A stretch of DNA of 52,180 nucleotides, from assembly GCF_003710915.1 (NCBI RefSeq), contig NZ_RHHR01000020.1, positions 1 to 52,180 on the forward strand. Direction: 5' to 3'. Made by a program: the position numbers and the translations under genes. This DNA comes from Brevibacillus invocatus (lineage in GTDB: Bacteria; Bacillota; Bacilli; Brevibacillales; Brevibacillaceae). Under the pieces are notes generated by a model that was given only the letters and a program-made list of their open reading frames with translations, ran no database searches and was not told where the DNA came from. Shown piece after piece: positions 17,465 to 26,774 of the stretch. Positions within the stretch are counted from its first letter, which is position 1, and each line of letters begins with the position of its first letter.

Positions 17465-17602
17465 ATGACAATCTGGAACCATCTATTGGGCAAGAAGCAA
17501 GACGCATGCTGCGACATCAAGATCGAAGATGTCCAAAGTGAAGAAAGCGCATGCTGCGAAGAATCAGAGCAAAATAACTGCTGCGAAAAGAACGAAATGT
17601 AG
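17465..17602 (+). CDS. 45-aa acidic protein with three CC pairs
   Basis: A short gene with an ideal ribosome binding site (AAAGGAGGTG, six bases before ATG) 14 bases after the permease. The 45-aa product is hydrophilic and acidic after a short KK region and carries three adjacent cysteine pairs at 15-16, 30-31 and 39-40, each preceded by A or N (DACCD, SACCE, NNCCE). No other cysteine is present. The spacing suggests a soft-metal or metalloid ligand, perhaps a chaperone for the permease. I do not recognise a named family; the strong translation signal and tight packing make it very likely real. Confidence 0.85.
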   Translation: MTIWNHLLGKKQDACCDIKIEDVQSEESACCEESEQNNCCEKNEM

Positions 17603-17620
17603 GCATTTGGAGGGAAGGTC

Positions 17621-18136
17621 ATGCAGGAAATACGCATCCGTCACGCAGAGGCTCGTGATTTGGAACAAATTCGGCTCATCTACAACCAAGGTATCGAAGA
17701 TCGCATCGCTACCCTGGAGCTGGATCAAAAAGACATGGTCTATATGACGAGCTGGTTTGGCGAGCATCAGGGGAGGTATTCGGTGCTGGTGGCTGAAATG
17801 GCTGATGTTGTGGTCGGCTGGGCTTCATTAAACCGCTATTCTCATCGCTGTGCGTACGACGGTGTAGCTGACCTTTCCATTTACGTGGAGCGCAGCTTCC
17901 GAGGTCATGGTGTCGGCCAGCATCTTCTGGAGCAGTTAGAAAAGAAAGCACATAGCCAAAGCTTTCACAAGATCGTTTTGTTTACCTTCGCCAAGAACCA
18001 GCTCGGGCAAGGCCTTTATCGAAAAAGAGGGTTTCGGGAAATTGGTATCTTTGAAAAGCAAGGAATACTCGACGGTCAGTACGTTGATGTCATGGCGATG
18101 GAAAAGGTACTGCGCGAATCCCTCCATGCCCAGTAA
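17621..18136 (+). CDS. arsN1: GNAT N-acetyltransferase, ArsN1-like
   Basis: A 171-aa GNAT enzyme with a GGAGG ribosome binding site 18 bases after the CC protein gene. The start of the fold (IRIRHAEARDLEQIRLIYNQ followed by GIEDRIATLE) and the acetyl-CoA loop (RSFRGHGVGQHLLEQLE) resemble the ArsN1 arsinothricin acetyltransferases and the related phosphinothricin acetyltransferases. ArsN1 inactivates the organoarsenical antibiotic arsinothricin by acetylation. Being the last gene of a unit with an ArsP-type permease supports the arsenic reading, but specificity between arsinothricin, phosphinothricin and similar amino acids cannot be told from sequence. Confidence 0.8.
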   Translation: MQEIRIRHAEARDLEQIRLIYNQGIEDRIATLELDQKDMVYMTSWFGEHQGRYSVLVAEMADVVVGWASLNRYSHRCAYDGVADLSIYVERSFRGHGVGQHLLEQLEKKAHSQSFHKIVLFTFAKNQLGQGLYRKRGFREIGIFEKQGILDGQYVDVMAMEKVLRESLHAQ

Positions 18137-18146
18137 TGGAATAAGA

Positions 18147-18201
18147 AGCCCTATGATTATCGTGTCGGAACATCCACACCATCATCATAGGGCTATTTTT
18201 T
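18147..18201. terminator. Terminator between arsN1-like and the convergent permease
   Basis: An 11-bp perfect stem (AGCCCTATGAT and its complement) with a long loop is followed by ATTTTTTT on the plus strand, ending the MarR-permease-arsN unit. Confidence 0.8.
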
Positions 18202-19607
18202 TACATTGTTTTCCCTGACTCGTCCTTATTGAGCTGACCCAGCCTTTTCTTGTACTTGGCATAGTAGATCAAAGTGAGAAACAGCAGCCACGGAACCCCT
18301 ATAATCCACGATATATTCCAAAACTCCGTGTCTAAACCCATCGTGATGAGGATCGCAGCAATCAGCGCAATCCCGATGATTTGCAGGATCGGGAACAGCG
18401 GAGCGCGTACCGGAAGCTTTTCTCCACCGCTCAGCTCCCATTGCTTGCGGAATCTCAAGTGAGACAATAGCGTCAACAGCCAGACGTACAAGGCACCGAA
18501 AAGTGCGATACCAAACAGGTAGTTGTAGGCCAATGGGCTGATTTTGGAGATGAGCGCCGCTATAGCTACCCCTAGACTGGAGAGCAGGAGTGCGTTGATC
18601 GGCGTTCCGTTTTTGGACAGCCTGCCCAATGTATCAGGCGCGTACTGACTGCGAGAAAGAGAGAAGATCATCCGTGATGTCAAATACAGGTTGGTGTTCA
18701 TACTGGATAGTGCTGCCGTCATGACGACAAAATTCATGATGCCGGCTGCAGCTGTAATGCCGACATGATCAAAGACAAGAACAAACGGACTTTGCGCGAT
18801 TTCCTTCGCCCCTGCTTGAATCCATGGTACCACCGCAATCATAATGCTCATCGCAAGGAAGTAGAACACGATCAAGCGGAAAACCATCGTCCTCATGGCT
18901 CTCGGTACGGCCGAACGAGGATCTTTCGCCTCACCCGCTGTCACGGCAATCACCTCGACCCCGACGAAACTGAAAATGGCCATCAGTACAGCCATCCAGA
19001 CCCCGCCAAAACCATGCGGCATGAACCCTTCATGCTTTGTAAAATTTTCAAAACCTACGGCTGGTGTACCAATTCCAAAGACAACGGCGATACCAAAAAT
19101 AATGAACGCAATAATTGCAACCACTTTAATCATGGCAAACCAATACTCAAAGCTGCCGAAATTTTCAACAGAACGAGAGTTGACGTAGATCAGTGCGGCA
19201 CCAAAACCAAGTGTCCAGATCCAGACGGGGATATCGGGAAACCAATAGGTCATATAAATCCCTACGGCGACTGCCTCTCCTCCGACAGCGATTACTTGTG
19301 CAGCCCAGTATGTCCAACGAGAAGTAAAGCCTGCCCAGCCACCGAGGTATTTTTCCGCGTAGACGCCAAACGAACCTGCTGTCGGATGCGCAACTGCCAT
19401 TTCGGACAGACTGAACATCATGATGACCGCGATGAATGCTGCGATGACATAGCTGAGAATGACGGCAGGCCCCGCGTAACTGATCGCGATAGCACTTCCC
19501 ATGAACAATCCTGTTCCTATCGCCCCACCCAAGCCAATCATTGTAAGCTGGCCTTTGGTAAGTCCTCTGTGCAGACCTGATTCACGTTCCATAAAGTTGT
19601 CTTTCAA
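18201..19607 (-). CDS. Amino acid permease (APC superfamily)
   Basis: A 468-aa transporter with twelve hydrophobic helices, the normal size for amino-acid/proton symporters of the AAT type (GabP, AnsP, RocE, ProY relatives). The N-terminal GLHRGLTKGQLTMIGLGGAI segment contains the substrate-binding GxG unit of helix 1, and FSFVGVEVIAVTAGEAKDP marks helix 6. The substrate is not determinable. It stands alone. Confidence 0.92.
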   Translation of the reverse strand: MKDNFMERESGLHRGLTKGQLTMIGLGGAIGTGLFMGSAIAISYAGPAVILSYVIAAFIAVIMMFSLSEMAVAHPTAGSFGVYAEKYLGGWAGFTSRWTYWAAQVIAVGGEAVAVGIYMTYWFPDIPVWIWTLGFGAALIYVNSRSVENFGSFEYWFAMIKVVAIIAFIIFGIAVVFGIGTPAVGFENFTKHEGFMPHGFGGVWMAVLMAIFSFVGVEVIAVTAGEAKDPRSAVPRAMRTMVFRLIVFYFLAMSIMIAVVPWIQAGAKEIAQSPFVLVFDHVGITAAAGIMNFVVMTAALSSMNTNLYLTSRMIFSLSRSQYAPDTLGRLSKNGTPINALLLSSLGVAIAALISKISPLAYNYLFGIALFGALYVWLLTLLSHLRFRKQWELSGGEKLPVRAPLFPILQIIGIALIAAILITMGLDTEFWNISWIIGVPWLLFLTLIYYAKYKKRLGQLNKDESGKTM

Positions 19608-19653
19608 CCTGGTAACCCCCTTTGTTCGTTCCTAATTCCCAATATTTTGACTA

Positions 19654-20289
19654 TTACGAGGTCACTTCTGCCTTTTCTCCGTAATCACCGCCTTTCCCTG
19701 ACCACTTGGCGTAACAGACATCGATCGTTTTTCCCGCTATGAGGAGCGAGAGCAACGTATAGATGGAATGTAAAACATCTGTCGTCATCCACGAAGCGAT
19801 GACAATCAGACTATTGATCGCAATCATGCCGCGTCCAATTGTAAAAGTCGGCCACACTTTATAAATCACAACACTAGCTATATCTACCCCGCCTGTCGTT
19901 CCTCCGCCCAGTAGAACAAGCGCAATTCCTACACCGCTGATAGCCCCGCCGAGTAAAGTTCCCGCAATCGGCTGATGCCAGCCAGGCAAGAACTCAAACA
20001 GGGACAGGAATAGCGACAGGCTGACCATGCCTCCCAGGCTTCGAATGACGAATTGTCTTCCCACGAACCGATAACCTAACAAAAACAACGGAATATTGAG
20101 CAAGAAGTAAATCAGTCCCAAAGAGAGAGGAAGAAGATAGCCAATCAGGATGGCTACCCCTCCCAACCCTGGGGTCATGATGTCATTGGGCTTCAGAAAC
20201 AGATAGTAGGTAGAAGCCACAATCGCGGTCCCTATAAAGATCAAGCCCCATTCCAGCATTATCTTCTTTTTACGATTGGCCCCGCTCAT
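19654..20289 (-). CDS. YitT family membrane protein lacking the C-terminal domain
   Basis: A 211-aa protein with five or six membrane helices of the YitT type (PNDIMTPGLGGVAILIGYLL; GGGTTGGVDIASVVIY). Many YitT proteins of about 280 aa carry a C-terminal cytosolic DUF2179 domain; it is absent here and the protein ends soon after the last helix, so this is either a short subtype or a natural truncation. It follows the aminotransferase gene by 10 bases and probably shares its transcript. Function is unknown. Confidence 0.85.
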   Translation of the reverse strand: MSGANRKKKIMLEWGLIFIGTAIVASTYYLFLKPNDIMTPGLGGVAILIGYLLPLSLGLIYFLLNIPLFLLGYRFVGRQFVIRSLGGMVSLSLFLSLFEFLPGWHQPIAGTLLGGAISGVGIALVLLGGGTTGGVDIASVVIYKVWPTFTIGRGMIAINSLIVIASWMTTDVLHSIYTLLSLLIAGKTIDVCYAKWSGKGGDYGEKAEVTS

Positions 20290-20299
20290 CCAAATCCTC

Positions 20300-21436
20300 C
20301 TACAGTCTGACTGTCAGCTCAGCCAAAGCGTCAATCGCTGTCATCACTTCTTGCTCGGTATTGTAAAAATGGGGAGCGATGCGAATCACATCATTGCGGG
20401 CCGAAACGATGATTCCTCTTTCTCTCAAGAGAATCTCGGCTTTTGATGCTTCCGGAACATAGATAGCCGTATTGGATGCTTTCTGACTCCGATCATGGGG
20501 ACTGACTACGGTGAGCCCTTTTTCCCCTGCGTATTGGACCGCTTTTTCAGACAGCTCTCCCAGATAGCTCTCGATTTTTTCGACTCCAATCTCATTGAGC
20601 AAGCGCAGTGCAGCATGAGCCGCATAACCATTGATCATCGGAGGAGTCCCCGTTTCAAAGCGACGCGCTCCTTGTGCGTAATCCAGGCATTTGATATCGA
20701 AGGCAAAAGGATTGGTACGGCCGAACCATCCAGTGACTGCAGGCTCCAGCTTCTCTGCTACTTCCTTTTTCACATACAGGAAGGCGATACCCGGAATGCC
20801 CAGCAAGTATTTTTGTGTCCCTGCCGCGAGAAAATCAATGTTTGCCGCCTTTACATCGATGTCTACACTTCCAGCCGACTGATAGGCGTCTACAAACAGG
20901 TAAGAGCCTTTTTCATGAACGATGGAGGCGATTTTTTGCAGATCCTGCTTAAATCCGTTGTAATACGAAACATGGGGAACGGAGGTAATCAGGGTCTGTT
21001 CACCGACGGCTTGGTTATAGTACGCTAACGGTATCATCTGATCCTGTGATGGAATAAATCGGACCTGTGCGCCTTTCCTTTCTTGGGCCTGCCACACGTG
21101 ACCGATACTCGGAAAATCCATCTCCGTTGTGACGATCTGATTTCTTTGACCAGTGAAATCCAGGGCGCTCGCTACAGATGATGCGCTATCCGATACGGAT
21201 GACAGAACCGCGATCTCTTCAGGTGAGGCGTTGATCAGCTTGGCAAACTGCTGCTTCGCTGCCTCTACTTCTTCCATCCAGCGCATCCAGTCCATCCCTG
21301 TGTATCGCAGCGTGTCCAAATAGGAATGAATCGCTTCCTCGACCTGTCGACTCAGTGCGCTTTGGGAGCAGCTGGACAGCATGATCTGTTCATTCAAAAT
21401 CGGAAAATACGCTCGTTCTTTTGCAAATGGAAACAC
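20300..21436 (-). CDS. Class V aminotransferase-fold PLP enzyme
   Basis: A 378-aa pyridoxal-phosphate enzyme of the aminotransferase class V / cysteine desulfurase-like group. The GTG start has GAGGG eight bases upstream; an ATG two bases earlier is out of frame. A Schiff-base Lys is visible in AGTQKYLLG, with the cofactor-binding DAYQSAG segment before it and GTPPMINGYAA after. The desulfurase active-site Cys loop is not evident, so a transaminase, lyase or kynureninase-like role is more likely. It is divergent from the Crp/Fnr regulator, a possible controller. Confidence 0.85.
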   Translation of the reverse strand: MFPFAKERAYFPILNEQIMLSSCSQSALSRQVEEAIHSYLDTLRYTGMDWMRWMEEVEAAKQQFAKLINASPEEIAVLSSVSDSASSVASALDFTGQRNQIVTTEMDFPSIGHVWQAQERKGAQVRFIPSQDQMIPLAYYNQAVGEQTLITSVPHVSYYNGFKQDLQKIASIVHEKGSYLFVDAYQSAGSVDIDVKAANIDFLAAGTQKYLLGIPGIAFLYVKKEVAEKLEPAVTGWFGRTNPFAFDIKCLDYAQGARRFETGTPPMINGYAAHAALRLLNEIGVEKIESYLGELSEKAVQYAGEKGLTVVSPHDRSQKASNTAIYVPEASKAEILLRERGIIVSARNDVIRIAPHFYNTEQEVMTAIDALAELTVRL

Positions 21437-21488
21437 ATTGATAACCCTCTTTCCTCACTGTTCATTTTGGTATGGAGTGATACAGACT

Positions 21489-22181
21489 ATGATTTTGACT
21501 ATTGATACCAAGAGCTCACCTTGGATGGAGAATCTCCCGTACGATTGGCAGGACGTTGCCCCTCTCGGACAAACCATCCTGCTGAAGAAGCATGAAATCA
21601 TCTTTCATCAGGACGAACCTGCAGGGCACATCTATGTGGTCATGAGTGGGCGTATCCGCATGTTCTTCACCTCGCCTTCCGGAGACGAGAAAACAATTGC
21701 GATCGTAGGCAAGAATGGCTTGCTTGGTGAAAGCTGTCTTTTTGATCACCCGACCTACAACCACGCAGTCATCACTGCCAGCAAGGCTGCTCTCATCAAA
21801 ATTCCGAAAGAGCGATTCCGGGAAGCCTGGAACCAAAACACGCTGCTCGCTCATCAGGCGCTGCGTTTTATCGACCTGAAAAATCACGTACTGATCTCCC
21901 ATAGCATGCAGCTGAGTTTCTACTCCGCCACGCAGCGGATCTGTTACACGTTATTGCAGCTCGGCAGCACGTATGGGAAAGTCTCGGATGGAAAGCGCGT
22001 CATCACCGTGAAATTTACACACCAGGAGCTCGCCAACGTAGTCGGTACCTCGCGTGTGACGGTAGCCAATACGATGAAAGAATTGGAGCGTCAGCAGTTC
22101 CTGTCCAAAGAAAACGGGATGTACGTCATCGAAAAGGAGTCAGAATGGTACTCGTCCGTCTTGGTCAACATGCTGCTGTAG
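21489..22181 (+). CDS. Crp/Fnr family transcriptional regulator
   Basis: I start at ATG 21489 (MILTIDTKSSPWMENLPYDW) behind GGAG, giving 230 aa. An N-terminal cyclic-nucleotide-binding-type beta barrel (about 30-115, GHIYVVMSGRIRMFF) is followed by the dimerisation helix and a Crp-type helix-turn-helix (FTHQELANVVGTSRVTVANT). No Fnr-style N-terminal cysteine cluster is present, so an iron-sulfur oxygen sensor is unlikely. It is divergent from the class V aminotransferase with a 52-base spacer. Confidence 0.9.
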   Translation: MILTIDTKSSPWMENLPYDWQDVAPLGQTILLKKHEIIFHQDEPAGHIYVVMSGRIRMFFTSPSGDEKTIAIVGKNGLLGESCLFDHPTYNHAVITASKAALIKIPKERFREAWNQNTLLAHQALRFIDLKNHVLISHSMQLSFYSATQRICYTLLQLGSTYGKVSDGKRVITVKFTHQELANVVGTSRVTVANTMKELERQQFLSKENGMYVIEKESEWYSSVLVNMLL

Positions 22182-22263
22182 TACCCACGATACAAGAAGA
22201 GCAGCAGGACATTCAGTAAAGCATTTTACAGCTGCAATTATTTTTATACATTTCTGATAATTA

Positions 22264-22291
22264 TAAAAACCGGTTGCCTCAAACAACCGGT
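22264..22291 (-). terminator. Terminator of the decayed MFS gene
   Basis: An 8-bp stem ACCGGTTG/CAACCGGT (loop of 7) is followed by TTTTTAT on the minus strand, 17 bases after the MFS stop codon; it has survived the decay of the gene. Confidence 0.85.
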
Positions 22292-22307
22292 CATACGAAC
22301 CAACTCT

Positions 22308-23150
22308 TCACCCTTTATGAATATTTGTCACGGTTTCCTTGCTAAAGAAATACCGGAATATCACCAAAATCAAAGCCGTCATAACAATCAGCGCCAGGTA
22401 GATATTGCTGAAAACCGCCGCGTTTGCGTAAGGATTCCACGGAATCCAATACGTCGCAGCACCGTAATCGACAGCTTTGCTGTAAATGCCTGTTGAAACG
22501 GCACCAGATAGGAAACCAACCATCGAAAACAGGCCCATTCCTACCCCCGTTTGTTCCTTTGAGAGTGTTCGGGATATCGCATTGGACATCGAGATTTGTA
22601 TGAACAGTTGACCCACCGTTCCAAAGATCAAAAAGAGCGCAACGAATACAGGCTCTATCCCCACAAAGACCGAAAGCAGCAGGAAACTGATCAGGTACAA
22701 GACCCTTCTAGCCAACAAAGCAGATACCACTGCAGCAGGTACCATCGCGAAGCCGATCCATCCCGCTTCCCGTTGATTGACTTCAGCCAAAAGCTGCGGC
22801 GTCAAAAATGGAAGTGAAAAGCCCATCCCCATTACCAATACGCATAATCCCAATCCGGCCGCATAGCGTTTGTTTTTCAATAGAGTCACTGGAACAAAAG
22901 GAGCGACTGTCACTGCGAGCAGCCCTCCGCCAAGCCACGATACGCGTCCGATCCCCTTGATGATTGTCCAAATGTTTGCGGAAGTACGGCAGGATAAACA
23001 CGATAAATAACGGAATGCAGAACAGCCATCGCCAATGCACGACACTTACGACCAATGCCGCAATAACCGGACCAAGCGCGCCACCGACTGCCAATCCTGT
23101 AGCGGAAATTCCGAGCGCATGACCGCGTGTCTCTGGCGGAAAGCCTCGCC
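22308..23150 (-). pseudogene. Remnant of an MFS drug-type transporter (5' truncated, frameshifted)
   Basis: Minus-strand translation gives two MFS pieces in different frames: ISATGLAVGGALGPVIAALV to LPYFRKHLDN (about 23120-22965), then WLGGGLLAVTVAPFVPVTLL to the stop at 22308. They join near 22950-22980 after a frameshift. The piece resembles the middle and C-terminal half of a multidrug/tetracycline-type transporter; the N-terminal helices and start are missing, cut at about 23150 where the divergent LysR remnant begins. The region near ALLARRVLYLI may also hold an internal loss. Not expected to be functional. Confidence 0.85.
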
Positions 23151-23154
23151 CTCC

Positions 23155-23447
23155 CTCCTGGGCATCGTTTTGCTGGGCGACAAAGCATTTCACTGCACGA
23201 GATAGCGGATGAACCTTTTGTCGAGTATAAGACGGGCCATCCCTTGCGAAAAACAAATGCCGACATCCTGGGGAGAGCGGGCATACAACCCAATATTGTT
23301 TGTGAGGTAGAAGAGCCTGCTGCCATGATGAGTCTCGTTCAAGCCTGGTTGGAAAAACGGTATCTTTCATTGGCTGCTCGCAAGTTACAAAGCTTTTTGG
23401 TGGAGTATTTTGCGGAAAATAATGAACGCGAACTCGGGGCGATTTAA
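23155..23447 (+). pseudogene. Remnant of a LysR-type regulator (5' truncated, internally deleted)
   Basis: The plus strand encodes the C-terminal part of a LysR effector domain (GHRFAGRQSISLHEIADEPF, then GIQPNIVCEVEEPAAMMSLV), with no helix-turn-helix. After SLVQA the sequence jumps to WLEKRYLSLAARKLQSFLVE, the usual C-terminal end, so about 40-50 residues of the effector domain seem to be missing in frame. It was probably the regulator of the divergent MFS gene; both lost their 5' ends at the same junction. Confidence 0.8.
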
Positions 23448-23457
23448 CGAAGAAACA

Positions 23458-23502
23458 GAAAGAGCCATCAACCCAAACATATGCCTGGTTGATGGCTCTT
23501 TC
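23458..23502. terminator. Bidirectional terminator between LysR remnant and YczE-like gene
   Basis: A perfect 13-bp stem (AGAGCCATCAACC and its complement) lies between the two convergent stop codons, flanked by A-rich and T-rich bases. Confidence 0.8.
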
Positions 23503-23520
23503 AACACGTATAAGGATGGC

Positions 23521-24183
23521 TCAAGCTGCATTTTCCAGCTTGTTTTTATACACGATTTTATTCCCGATCCGGCTGATCAGCTTCACGAAGAAGCCTACCA
23601 GAAAGGCGGAAATAATGGTCCCTTCACCCAGACCTTCGATTGATCCAAAAGCAACAAACGAAACCATCAAAGCGACCAGCACCAAGGTTCCATCAAACAT
23701 CATTTTAACATTGCCAAACTCTTTCCCCACTTTATCGGCGATGACCTTTACCACACCTTCACCCGGGTTCAAAATCGTATTCGCCGCAATTTGCAGGTAG
23801 ATCCCCAGTGCAAGAAGAATGCAACCGATCACCAACTCGACGATTTTGACGAAATACAAGGAAGGATCCAAGAACGAGAAAATCGCCATTCCCAAATCAA
23901 TAAAAACGCCAAAGATCGGTCCCACAAGCAACTGCAGATACTGCTTCTTGGGAAATTTTTTGCCCACAATCATCAGTTCAATGAAAAAGAACAAGGTACA
24001 TAACAGAAAAATAAGCGTTCCCATCGAAATGGGAAGCGTCATGCTCAACACGTACGGAACACTGGAAATCGGCGACGTCCCGAGGTTTGATTTCGTCACC
24101 AGCGCGATTCCAAGTCCCATAAAAAAAAGACCTGCCAGAAACACGATATATTGTCGAATTCGTTGCGGATTTTGAGTCTTCAT
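23521..24183 (-). CDS. YczE/YyaS/YitT family membrane protein
   Basis: The ATG at 24183 (MKTQNPQRIRQYIVFLAGLF) has GGAGAG nine bases upstream and gives 220 aa; longer versions would run into the tRNA gene. Five hydrophobic helices and the GIALVTKSNLGTSPISSVPY and NTILNPGEGVVKVIADKVGK segments match the YczE/YyaS family of Bacillus. YczE is needed for surfactin/polyketide production in B. subtilis by an unknown mechanism; no such cluster is near here. It stands alone. Confidence 0.87.
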   Translation of the reverse strand: MKTQNPQRIRQYIVFLAGLFFMGLGIALVTKSNLGTSPISSVPYVLSMTLPISMGTLIFLLCTLFFFIELMIVGKKFPKKQYLQLLVGPIFGVFIDLGMAIFSFLDPSLYFVKIVELVIGCILLALGIYLQIAANTILNPGEGVVKVIADKVGKEFGNVKMMFDGTLVLVALMVSFVAFGSIEGLGEGTIISAFLVGFFVKLISRIGNKIVYKNKLENAA

Positions 24184-24333
24184 TCGAGACATCTCTCCTT
24201 TCCTCTTAATGTGAATATTGGAAATGCTGGATCTGAACCTCCAGAACATGAAAATTTCTCTTTTTTGCCAATAAAAAAAAACGAAAGCATATTCTCGCCT
24301 ACGGCAAAAATATGCTTTGCATCTCCTACAAAG

Positions 24334-24422
24334 CGGAGAGAGTGGGATTCGAACCCACGCACGCCTCACGACGCCTAACGCATTTCGAGTGCGTCCCCTT
24401 ATGACCACTTGGGTATCTCTCC
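24334..24422 (-). tRNA. tRNA-Ser (anticodon CGA)
   Basis: An 89-nt class II tRNA. Acceptor arms GGAGAGA/TCTCTCC, T arm GTGGG-TTCGAAT-CCCAC, anticodon stem ACGCA/TGCGT with loop CTCGAAA (anticodon CGA, codon UCG) and a long variable arm are all visible. The discriminator is G and CCA is not encoded. The start GGAGAGATACCCAAGTGG is typical of bacterial serine tRNAs. Confidence 0.96.
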
Positions 24423-24621
24423 ATATCGTTTATCGAAACATTATTTAATATAGCAAAACTTATGCTCAAATGCAAGTGTAAATCCCTGCCACCTCTTGAT
24501 TTGAGCCTGCCAATAGGACAAACTAGTAAGAGTATGCAAAACGGGCATTTGCCTTGTCATTTTCTCCAAAGTAGAGCGAATCCGTACTCCCTAAAGTACA
24601 TAAAAGAAACGAGGAACATAG

Positions 24622-25344
24622 ATGAAACGTGAACGATTGGATAAAGTGCTCGCCAATATGGGTTTTGGCACACGCAAGGAAGTGAAAGCACTCGTAAAGA
24701 ATAAGGTTGTAGTCGTAGACGGGAAAGTCGCGACTGATCCTGGTATGCACGTCATACCGGAAGAACAGGAGATCGTCGTTGATGGCGAGGAGCTCAACTA
24801 CAAGCGGTGGGTCTACGTCATGCTGAACAAGCCCCCTGGAGTCGTTTCTGCGACGGAGGACAACCTGCATGAGACGGTTGTCGACTTGCTTCCGTACGAA
24901 TGGGCGATCAAGGTGCATCCCGTGGGACGTCTGGATATCGACACCGAAGGGCTTCTGCTTTTGACCAACGATGGACAGTTCTCGCACAGCCTGCTTTCCC
25001 CCAAAAAGAAAGTGGAAAAAGAATACTTCGCTCGCATCGAAGGTCGCGTGACAGAGGAGCATGTCAAGGAGTTTGCCAAAGGTGTAGAGCTTGAGGATTT
25101 TACCACCATGCCGGCCACGCTTAACATCCTCTCTTCCGGAGAAACCTCGGAGATTCGCGTCACCATCATGGAGGGTAAATTTCACCAGGTAAAACGCATG
25201 TTTGCTGCCTTTGGCTTGCATGTCGCCTACCTGCAGCGCGTACGCATGGGTCCTATCCCACTCGATCCGAGCCTCGAGCTGGGCGAATACCGGGAGCTGA
25301 CCGAAGAAGAGCTGGAAATGCTGCGCAATCACATTCAAAAATAA
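24622..25344 (+). CDS. Pseudouridine synthase, RsuA/RluB family
   Basis: A 240-aa enzyme with an N-terminal S4 RNA-binding domain (about 1-50, RLDKVLANMGFGTRKEVKAL) and a pseudouridine synthase domain whose catalytic Asp lies in GRLDIDTEGLLLLTNDG. The length and order fit RsuA-type enzymes that modify a single position of 16S rRNA (B. subtilis YtzG type). It is on the opposite strand from most neighbours and convergent with tadA. Confidence 0.93.
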   Translation: MKRERLDKVLANMGFGTRKEVKALVKNKVVVVDGKVATDPGMHVIPEEQEIVVDGEELNYKRWVYVMLNKPPGVVSATEDNLHETVVDLLPYEWAIKVHPVGRLDIDTEGLLLLTNDGQFSHSLLSPKKKVEKEYFARIEGRVTEEHVKEFAKGVELEDFTTMPATLNILSSGETSEIRVTIMEGKFHQVKRMFAAFGLHVAYLQRVRMGPIPLDPSLELGEYRELTEEELEMLRNHIQK

Positions 25345-25349
25345 CCAAG

Positions 25350-25396
25350 CAAAAACCGCCCAGGCGCATCTGCCGAGTTGCACCGGGCGGTTTTTC
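25350..25396. terminator. Bidirectional terminator between rsuA-like and tadA
   Basis: A 7-bp GC-rich stem ACCGCCC/GGGCGGT with further inner pairing lies between the convergent stops, with an A run before and TTTTT after. Confidence 0.9.
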
Positions 25397-25397
25397 G

Positions 25398-26482
<1,085 letters not shown>

Positions 26483-26550
26483 GCTTCGTGCCTCCTGATT
26501 TCATTTTTTCATACATCAATCGGGATAGGGAAAAGCTTATCTATAATAAG

Positions 26551-26562
26551 GAACATTCGTTC
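26551..26562. promoter_or_regulatory. GAAC-N4-GTTC inverted repeat
   Basis: GAACATTCGTTC lies 69 bases upstream of the nitroreductase start. It resembles a LexA/DinR box (CGAAC-N4-GTTCG) but lacks the outer C/G, so the assignment is weak. The remaining spacer (26483-26774) shows no gene that I can support. Confidence 0.3.
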
Positions 26563-26774
26563 TTATTATCACTCAAGTGCCCAAACAGCCTGATGCTACA
26601 CGCACCGCATGAGGCAAACTTTCTTCATAATTCATTGTAAAAAAAACTGTTATTTGTTTATTCATGAGCTTTTTTGTCCTTACCCGTTCACATACTCTCC
26701 GAGAGATTACATACATTAATGGTGTAAGGAAACTGGATGCAAGTGACAGTGAGCCTCGTTTTGGAGGGATGCGA

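Noticed and set aside
18765..19580. A 271-codon plus-strand frame inside the amino acid permease
   Set aside because: Antisense shadow rich in His, Arg and Asn with no family resemblance; the opposite strand is a clear APC transporter.
26551..26562. LexA-controlled nitroreductase/tadA operon
   Set aside because: Only the inner GAAC-N4-GTTC is present; the flanking consensus bases differ and nothing else links these genes to the SOS response. Listed only as a weak inverted repeat.
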